64,000 bases of DNA. It comes from JAPPLB01 sp965218555. Lineage in GTDB: Bacteria; Acidobacteriota; Terriglobia; Bryobacterales; UBA6623. The notes under the pieces were generated by a model, which was given only the letters and a program-made list of their open reading frames with translations, did not search any database and was not told the DNA's origin. The position numbers and the translations under genes are program-made. Where the stretch lies: positions 2,542,001 through 2,606,000 of the forward strand of contig OZ244625.1 of assembly GCA_965218555.1 (NCBI GenBank). Reading direction: 5' to 3'. Positions 58,083 through 64,000 of the stretch are shown piece after piece. Numbering within the stretch: the first letter of the stretch is position 1; each line of letters opens with the position of its first letter.

Positions 58083-58257
58083 TTCTCTTGCAGAAGGGGA
58101 GTGGGTGAAGAAGAGCGACCGAGTGCGGGAGCAGGAGCGAAGCGGGATTGAGCGGTCAATTCGCGAAATGGTGGAGCGGGACCGGGGTTGGGATTGGAGC
58201 CGCTGAAGGTTCCGGCGGGCGAGACAACGAGCTGGAACGGGTGGTCAGCGGAGATTG

Positions 58258-59985
58258 CTAGCCGCGCCGGACAGCCGCCCGGAACTCGTCGAGCGGCAGC
58301 GTATTCAATATATCGTTGCTTTCGAGCCAGCCGCGGCGCGCCATCGCCACGCCGTACTTCATGTTGTCGAGATGGCGGATATGATGCGCGTCGGTTGAGA
58401 TGACAAACCTGACGCCCTTTGCTTGCGCCAGCCGCAGGTGCAGGGCGTCGAGGTCAAGGCGCTCCGGGCTCGCGTTGATCTCCATGCAAATGCCTCGCCG
58501 CCCCGCCGCATCGACAATGCGCTCGAAGTCGTACGGATACGGCTCGCGCCGCAGCAGCAACCTCCCCGTGGGGTGTCCCAAAATGCCGACGTGCGGGTTC
58601 TCGACGACCCGCAGCAGACGGTCGGTCATCTCCGAGGCCTCCATATTCATATAGCTGTGAACACTCGCGATCACAACGTCGAGCTGCGCCAGGACTTCGT
58701 CATCGATATCCATGCGCCCGTCCTGCAGGACGTCGACTTCGCAGCCCGAGAGAATCGTGAGGTTCTCGAACTGCTCGGAAACCTGCCGGACTTCCTCGAT
58801 CTGATCGAGCAAGCGCTGCTCGTCGAGGCCGTTCGCCATGGCGAGCGCCTTCGAATGGTCCGTGATGGCTAAATGCGAATAGCCCCTTTTCACCGCAGCC
58901 TCCGCCATCTCGGCGATCGAGTGATGCCCGTCCGTCTCGTGCGTGTGCATGTGGACATCGCAATGGATATCATCGAGCTCCAAGAGGCGCGGCAGGCTTC
59001 CCGCAAGCGCAGCTTCGATCTCGCCGGTGTTCTCACGCAGCTCAGGAGCAATCCACGGCAGCCCCAGCTTGTTGTAGATTTCTTCCTCCGTCGCGGCGGC
59101 GACGAGCTCCTCGTCCGCGGTACGGAACAGCCCGTACTCGTTGAGGCGCAGCCCCATTCGAACCGCCCGATCGCGGATCGCCACGTTGTGCTCCTTGCTC
59201 CCCGTGAAATACATCATGGCCGCGCCGTAGCTCGATGATTCCACGGCCCGAACGTCCACCTGCAATCCGGCTGCGCCTACCCTGGCGCTGGCCTTGGTTT
59301 CACCGTGGCTCAGAACTTCCCGAACGTCCACGAACTTCACGAAGTGGTCCAGCGCCGCTGCGGCATGCGGCCCCGTGACCAGCAGGTCAAGATCGCCAAT
59401 CGTTTCCTTGCCCCTCCGCAAGCTCCCCGCAGGTGTGATCCGGTCAACGCCCTCCACTTCCGAGAGATAGGCCACCAGTTCCGTCGCCACGCGGTCGACA
59501 GCGTTGAGCAGGAACCGTCCCGCGCTGCGCCTGTAGTGCTCAATGCCGCGCAGAATCTTCTGCTCCAGCTTCTCGCCCATGCGAGGCAGCGTTCGCAGCT
59601 TGCCGTCACGGCAGAGCTGCTCCAGCGCATCGATCGTACTGACGCGGTACGCGTCGTAGAGCAGCGCGATGCTCTTCGGGCCGAGGCCGGGGATCTTCAG
59701 CAGCTCCAGTGCTGTGGGCGGATACTTCTCGAGCAACTCATCCCGGCGGGCGAAGCTGCCCCGTCCGACCAATTCCGTGAGCGACGAGGCAATCCCCTTG
59801 CCGATCCCCTTGATTTTCGTAACGTCGCGATCGTCATCACGAATGACTTCTTCAATGCTCTCCGGGTGGCTCTCGATGACGACTGCAGCGTTGCGGTAGC
59901 TGCGGATGCGGAAACCGTCCATCCCCGCGATCTCCATCAGAGCGGCTGTTTCGTTGAGGGTTTCGGCGATCTCTTTGTTGCTCAC
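58258..59985 (-). CDS. polX: DNA polymerase X with PHP domain
   Basis: A 575-residue bacterial PolX (family X polymerase plus PHP phosphoesterase) for gap-filling repair. GTG 59985 (VSNKEIAETLNETAALMEIA) is chosen; a TTG at 60045 would extend it. The 8-kDa and HhH regions contain ITKIKGIGKGI-type sequence (DVTKIKGIGKGIASSLTELV) and LKIPGLGPKSIALLYDAYRV. The nucleotidyl-transferase site is AGSLRRGKETIGDLDLLV. The PHP domain begins IHCDVHMHTHETDGHHSIAE, with further metal ligands in AITDHSKALAMANG and FVISTDAHHI. Length is normal. Confidence 0.93.
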   Translation of the reverse strand: MSNKEIAETLNETAALMEIAGMDGFRIRSYRNAAVVIESHPESIEEVIRDDDRDVTKIKGIGKGIASSLTELVGRGSFARRDELLEKYPPTALELLKIPGLGPKSIALLYDAYRVSTIDALEQLCRDGKLRTLPRMGEKLEQKILRGIEHYRRSAGRFLLNAVDRVATELVAYLSEVEGVDRITPAGSLRRGKETIGDLDLLVTGPHAAAALDHFVKFVDVREVLSHGETKASARVGAAGLQVDVRAVESSSYGAAMMYFTGSKEHNVAIRDRAVRMGLRLNEYGLFRTADEELVAAATEEEIYNKLGLPWIAPELRENTGEIEAALAGSLPRLLELDDIHCDVHMHTHETDGHHSIAEMAEAAVKRGYSHLAITDHSKALAMANGLDEQRLLDQIEEVRQVSEQFENLTILSGCEVDVLQDGRMDIDDEVLAQLDVVIASVHSYMNMEASEMTDRLLRVVENPHVGILGHPTGRLLLRREPYPYDFERIVDAAGRRGICMEINASPERLDLDALHLRLAQAKGVRFVISTDAHHIRHLDNMKYGVAMARRGWLESNDILNTLPLDEFRAAVRRG

Positions 59986-60096
59986 GGGAAGGAATTCACG
60001 ATTATCGCACCTGGAGGCGAGCTTGCCGATCGCGGCGCATGACAAGCCTAAAGCGGGGTGCGCAGGTCGACCGCTCCGCCCGCCCCGGCCTTCTTG

Positions 60097-61005
60097 CTAG
60101 CCGCCCGAGATGCGCCGAAAATCGAGCGACTTGACGAAGCCGGCACGGTTACGCCATCGAGGCTGCACCTTCACGTACAACTCGATATAGACCTGCTTGC
60201 CGAACCGCGCTTCCAATTGTCGGCGGGCCTTGACCCCGATGGACTTCATCTTGGCCCCGCGAGCCCCGATCAGAATGGCTTTCTGACTGTCTCGCTCGGT
60301 ATATACCGTCGCCGACAGCCGTAGCAAATCTTCGCTTTCATCCCATTCATCGATCATGACGGCGGTCGCATACGGGACTTCCTTTTGCGTCTGAAAGATG
60401 ATTTGCTCCCGGATCAGCTCAGCTGCCAGGAAGCGCTCGGGCTGGTCGGTGATGAAATCCTCGGGATAGTAGGCCGGAGATTCCGGCAGGTACAGAAATA
60501 CTTGCGAAATCAGGGCATCCACGTTGTCGCCTTTCATGGCGGAGATCGGAATGTATTCCAGAAACGTGTGCCTCTCCCTGTACTTCTCGATCTGAGGGAG
60601 CAGTTGCGGCTTCTCTTTGAGCAGATCGGCCTTGTTCAACACCAGGAACGCCGGTGTCTTGAGTTCCTTGATCATCTCGATGACGGCGCGGTCGCCTGTC
60701 TGGTCAGGCTTGGTGCAATCGACCAGCAGCAGGACGAGATGACATCCCGATGTAGCTCGGCGCACTTCGCTCATCATGTGGCGGCCGAGCTCGAGGCTCG
60801 GCTCGTGGATGCCGGGACTGTCGACGAAAACGATCTGGCCCTCCGGCCGTGTGAGCACCCCTTGGATGGCGTCCCGGGTCGTTTGCGGCTTCGGCGTGAC
60901 AATGGCGACCTTCGAATGCACAAGGCGGTTCAACAGGGTCGACTTACCGACGTTGGGACGCCCGAGAATGACAACGAACCCTGATTTGGATGACGCGTTC
61001 CCCAT
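60097..61005 (-). CDS. era: GTPase Era
   Basis: A 302-residue ribosome-assembly GTPase. G1 is GRPNVGKSTLLNRLV (residues 15-29), the switch is KPQTTRDAIQGVL, G3 is FVDSPGIHEP, and G4 is LVLNKADLL. The C-terminal KH domain has AILIGARGAKMKSIGVKARR and LEARFGKQVYIELYVKVQ. It starts 4 bases after the ybeY stop, in the conserved phoH-ybeY-era order. Confidence 0.97.
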   Translation of the reverse strand: MGNASSKSGFVVILGRPNVGKSTLLNRLVHSKVAIVTPKPQTTRDAIQGVLTRPEGQIVFVDSPGIHEPSLELGRHMMSEVRRATSGCHLVLLLVDCTKPDQTGDRAVIEMIKELKTPAFLVLNKADLLKEKPQLLPQIEKYRERHTFLEYIPISAMKGDNVDALISQVFLYLPESPAYYPEDFITDQPERFLAAELIREQIIFQTQKEVPYATAVMIDEWDESEDLLRLSATVYTERDSQKAILIGARGAKMKSIGVKARRQLEARFGKQVYIELYVKVQPRWRNRAGFVKSLDFRRISGG

Positions 61006-61009
61006 GACC

Positions 61010-61483
61010 TTACTTGGCGCCCTGCCGTTCGCCGGCGCCCCGCTCGGTCAGAGAGTGCGGCAACCCGAGTTTTCGGCGCCAACGATTCTCGGCTCGCCGC
61101 ATCTGCCCGTCGTCGGTTTCGTGATCGTAGCCGAGCAAGTGCAACAGGCCGTGCAGCGCCAGAATCTTCAGCTCGTCCTCGACGTTGTGACCGAACCTCC
61201 CCGCCTGCTGGGCGGCCCGGCCAGCCGAGATGAGGATGTCGCCCAGCCGGCCGCTTTCGCCGTCCGGGAATGACAAGACGTCCGTCACGGCCCGCGTTCC
61301 GCGAAAACGCTGATTGGCTTCGCGCAGCGACTCATCCGAGCCGATGACGATCGCGAACTCTTTCCCGCGAGCCACCTGCCGACCGATGCTTCGGATGAAC
61401 CGGTCGAACTCCTGTTCGTCAAACGCAATCCTGCGTTGGCGGTTCCTCCACCAGGCGGCGCTGGAATCCGTGTGGGAAGCCAT
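61010..61483 (-). CDS. ybeY: Endoribonuclease YbeY
   Basis: A 157-residue rRNA-maturation metalloprotein. The zinc motif is ALHGLLHLLGYDHETDDGQM (H-x3-H-x5-H); DVLSFPDGESGRLGDILIS is the conserved substrate region. ATG 61483 gives the usual length. It is 43 bases after phoH. Confidence 0.95.
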   Translation of the reverse strand: MASHTDSSAAWWRNRQRRIAFDEQEFDRFIRSIGRQVARGKEFAIVIGSDESLREANQRFRGTRAVTDVLSFPDGESGRLGDILISAGRAAQQAGRFGHNVEDELKILALHGLLHLLGYDHETDDGQMRRAENRWRRKLGLPHSLTERGAGERQGAK

Positions 61484-61526
61484 GCAGAAGGAGCGCGAAA
61501 GGCTCTTCGGCCCGGGGCCGAGCAGA

Positions 61527-62561
61527 CTACTCGGCCGCTCCTTCCAATTCAGCCCGCTCATAGGAGTCGTAGGCCCGAACGATTCGTTGGACGAGGTCGT
61601 GCCGGACGACATCCTTTTCATGGAAGTAGACGAACGAGATGCCCTCGACGGACTGCAAAACGTCAACCGCCTCCAGCAATCCACTACGCCGGCCCGACGG
61701 CAAGTCGATCTGCGTCACATCGCCGGTAATCACCGCCTTCGAACCAAATCCGAGGCGCGTGATGAACATCTTCATCTGCTCGGCAGTGGTGTTCTGTCCT
61801 TCATCCAGAATGATGAAGCTGTTGTTCAACGACCGTCCCCGCATGAAGGCCAGGGGCGCAATTTCGATGGTTCCTTTCTCGATCAGCTTCTCGACGCGGT
61901 CCGAGTCGAGCATGTCGTAAAGCGCGTCATAGAGGGGCCGCAGATAAGGGTCAACCTTTTGTTGAATCGTTCCGGGGAGAAAGCCCAAGCTCTCGCCGGC
62001 CTCGACGGCCGGTCGGACCAGCACGATGCGGCTCACTTTCTTCGCCAGTAAATCCGACACGGCCATCGCCACCGCCAGATACGTTTTGCCCGTGCCGGCC
62101 GGGCCGATCCCGAAAACCATGTCGCAGCGCTCGATGGCTTCGAAGTACAGCATCTGATTGACGCTGCGGGGCGCCAGTGACTTGTGGCCGAAGGTCCTCT
62201 GGCGGCTTGCCCGCACGAGCTGTCTCAGGCTGATTCCCGGGTCCTGTTTGATGACACGGAGGAAATTCTTAACGTCGCCGTTGCTGAAACGGTGTCCTTC
62301 GTCCAGCAGGGTTTCGTATTCCGACAGCATGCTTTCGGCTTGGCGAACGTGCGACTCCTCGCCTTCAATCTCGATACAGTTGTCGAGCAGGTGGGTATGC
62401 ACGGCGAGCGCGCTTTCAAAGAAGCGGATGTTCTCGTCGTGCGTTCCGAAGAGGGACTCGATGCCCTTGGCGATAGGGACTTGCGTCTTGGCCAAAGTGG
62501 GGTGTGCCGCCTCGCGGCCGTTTACCCGAAACGAGTCACGCGAACCGTATCGATGCCGCAC
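61527..62561 (-). CDS. phoH: PhoH-family ATPase
   Basis: A 344-residue PhoH-like protein. Features are the N-terminal LFGTHDENIRFFESAL region, VRASRQRTFGHKSLAPRSVN, Walker A GIGPAGTGKTYLAVAMAV, RIVLVRPAVEAGESLGFLPG, MRGRSLNNSFIILDEGQN (Walker B) and KAVITGDVTQIDLPSGRRSG. It precedes ybeY and era, the usual RNA-metabolism cluster. The extreme N-terminus is tentative. Confidence 0.95.
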   Translation of the reverse strand: MRHRYGSRDSFRVNGREAAHPTLAKTQVPIAKGIESLFGTHDENIRFFESALAVHTHLLDNCIEIEGEESHVRQAESMLSEYETLLDEGHRFSNGDVKNFLRVIKQDPGISLRQLVRASRQRTFGHKSLAPRSVNQMLYFEAIERCDMVFGIGPAGTGKTYLAVAMAVSDLLAKKVSRIVLVRPAVEAGESLGFLPGTIQQKVDPYLRPLYDALYDMLDSDRVEKLIEKGTIEIAPLAFMRGRSLNNSFIILDEGQNTTAEQMKMFITRLGFGSKAVITGDVTQIDLPSGRRSGLLEAVDVLQSVEGISFVYFHEKDVVRHDLVQRIVRAYDSYERAELEGAAE

Positions 62562-62625
62562 AACCCCGGCGTTTCAGGCGCCGAATCAGCACTTGCTCCG
62601 ACTATAGCCGACCCCCTGGAGCAAG

Positions 62626-63630
62626 TCAATTTGCACGGGCATCGACGGAAGAAGCCGCTCGCGCGCGAGGATCCATCAGCAGCTTGGTCAGTGCGTAGAC
62701 GGCGCGAATGTTGGGTACGTCCAGGTCTACTTTTTCGGCCAGCTCGATTACCGCGCCGACGATGGCCTCGAGTTCGGGCGGGCGCCCTGCTTCGAGATCC
62801 TGCAGCATCGACGTCTTGTGACCGCCGATCCTTCGCGCCCCTTCGATCCGCCGCTCCGACGAGATCCCGATCTTGATGCCGTAGGCGGCGGCTATGGCGC
62901 GCACTTCCTCCATCACGGTGCGAACAAGCTCTCGCGTTGGTGCGTAGCCGAGAAACTCGCCCAGGGTGGCTCGCGTCAAGGCGCTGATCGGATTGAAAGG
63001 AACATTACCCAGCAGCTTGACCCAAATCTCGTGCCGAATCTCCGTTCGCAGCGCCGCTTTCAGGCCGGCTTTGAGGAAGCTCCGCGCCAACGCTTGGATC
63101 CGTTCCGTACGTTCGCCGCTGGGCTCGCCCAGCGGAAAGCGGTTGCTGTCCCGATGGACCACGATGCCCGGCTCCGCTACGTGCGCTGAGCAGTAGCCAA
63201 TCCCACCGACAACTCGGCGAACGTCGACATGCTCGCTGATCACGCCGCCGGTATCGACGGATTCCAACCGTTGGCCTTCCCATGGCCCGCCGAGTCCGTG
63301 GAAGTACCACCAAGGGACGCCATTCTGAAAGGGAACGATGAAGGTATCGGGGCCGGTGAGGGTATTGATCTTCGGCGCGATCGAGGGAAGGGCATGCACT
63401 TTGACCGTGATCAGGACCGCATCGACCGGCCCGACGTCAGCGGGGTCATGCGAAGCAGGCGGGCGGACAAGCATGTCGCCGAAGAGTTTGCTCCTGACCT
63501 GTAAACCCTTGCTCCGGATCGCCGCGAGATGAGGCCCTCGGGCAATCACCGAGACATCCTCGCCCGCCTCCATCAGGCGTGCCGCGAGCACCGATCCGAT
63601 GGCTCCAGCGCCGTAGATTGCGTATTTCAT
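62626..63630 (-). CDS. panE: Ketopantoate reductase family protein
   Basis: A 334-residue NADPH-dependent reductase. The Rossmann motif is YAIYGAGAIGSVLAARLMEA; DAVLITVKVHALPSI, FIVPFQNGVPWWYF, EIWVKLLGNVPFNPISALTR and LEAGRPPELEAIVGAVIELA are typical of ApbA/PanE, including the catalytic Lys (WVKLLGN) and Glu (PPELEAI). It reduces 2-dehydropantoate to pantoate in CoA synthesis, although many PanE-like paralogues have other substrates. It lies 65 bases upstream of phoH. Confidence 0.88.
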   Translation of the reverse strand: MKYAIYGAGAIGSVLAARLMEAGEDVSVIARGPHLAAIRSKGLQVRSKLFGDMLVRPPASHDPADVGPVDAVLITVKVHALPSIAPKINTLTGPDTFIVPFQNGVPWWYFHGLGGPWEGQRLESVDTGGVISEHVDVRRVVGGIGYCSAHVAEPGIVVHRDSNRFPLGEPSGERTERIQALARSFLKAGLKAALRTEIRHEIWVKLLGNVPFNPISALTRATLGEFLGYAPTRELVRTVMEEVRAIAAAYGIKIGISSERRIEGARRIGGHKTSMLQDLEAGRPPELEAIVGAVIELAEKVDLDVPNIRAVYALTKLLMDPRARAASSVDARAN

Positions 63631-63841
63631 GGAAGATGGGTTGCTGTCATGGCGGCGCCGATTTCTCCGCTAGCACTCCGCTGGCCGCCTTGCGTCATTG
63701 CGCATTGACGCCTCTGTCGAGCACGGTGCGCAGTAGCAACATGTTCTTACACGGGAACGAAGCACTCGTCAGGCCGGTGCGTTCTCTAGCGAGCGAACCG
63801 GCACACAGCGGTTCTGAGTGTTCCACTCCTCCCATTGGACT

Positions 63842-64000
63842 CTAGCGCCTCTTGGACTTGTCGTCGGCCGGCGACTTGGCGACGTTGAATTGTTCGCGAT
63901 AGGCGACTTTGGCGCCTTCGATCTCCAGCCGCAGGCGGACCCTGCCTTCCACCCCGTCCGGAGGAACAAGAGTGATGACTTGCTGGCTTCTTACCCGCTC
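63842..64000 (-). CDS. Unknown protein, 3' end only
   Basis: The last 52 codons of a minus-strand gene that continues beyond the right edge: QQVITLVPPDGVEGRVRLRL then EIEGAKVAYREQFNVAKSPA and stop. Codon use is coding-like. No family could be assigned from this part. The gap 63631-63841 shows no gene. Confidence 0.55.
   Translation of the reverse strand, partial: ERVRSQQVITLVPPDGVEGRVRLRLEIEGAKVAYREQFNVAKSPADDKSKRR

Noticed and set aside
1..64000. tRNA, rRNA and riboswitch genes
   Set aside because: None recognised by eye; a covariance search (tRNAscan, Rfam) would be decisive and could not be run.

Overview
The window is GC-rich DNA from a Gram-negative, outer-membrane bacterium. Two TonB-dependent receptors carrying an N-terminal carboxypeptidase-regulatory-like domain, several outer-membrane beta-barrels, and abundant transporter and oxygenase debris suggest Acidobacteriota or a similar marine/symbiont lineage. 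That assignment is inference; no rRNA or tRNA gene was seen.

Region 1 (1-30.7 kb) is a mosaic transposable-type prophage that runs in from the left edge. Its head module is Mu-like (terminase gp28, portal gp29, I-type protease, decoration protein, T-type major head protein, gp36, gp37). Its tail module follows P2 order (V, W, J, I, fibre, sheath, tube, E/E', tape measure, U, X, D). A divergent control region follows: an S24 repressor on +, and a Ner-like/Mor early operon on - that lacks MuA and MuB. The phage is heavily invaded. A PARIS/OLD-like ATPase plus DUF3226 TOPRIM-type cassette sits at the 3' end of the portal gene. A TonB receptor replaces the region where gp30/gp31 would be. A DUF1643 gene follows the tape measure, and an IS21 copy splits a tail gene.

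Region 2 (30.7-49.7 kb) is a scrambled accessory zone: a carboxylate-amine ligase and an N-formylglutamate amidohydrolase, a VapBC-type toxin-antitoxin pair, an NHL-repeat gene split by IS481, a second TonB receptor, a DUF1801 gene split by a second identical and inverted IS21 copy, two inverted Cache-domain paralogues, beta-barrel proteins, and remnants of an oxygenase, a transposase and an acyl-CoA synthetase.

Region 3 (50-64 kb) is more conserved chromosome: an AzgA-type purine permease, a decayed S41 protease, a catabolic-looking trio (dimethylformamidase-like, MFS transporter, DapA-family aldolase), a methyltransferase, BrnTA, and the housekeeping run panE-phoH-ybeY-era-polX on the minus strand.

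The most unusual signal is a family of about 17 interspersed intergenic repeats at 4.3-48.7 kb. They are built from 7-bp units (CACGAAT, CACGAAA, CACGAGA and relatives) that often form terminal inverted repeats around an internal body. Part of that body is about 90% identical to the 3' end of the prophage major head gene. The family is absent from the conserved region after 48.7 kb.
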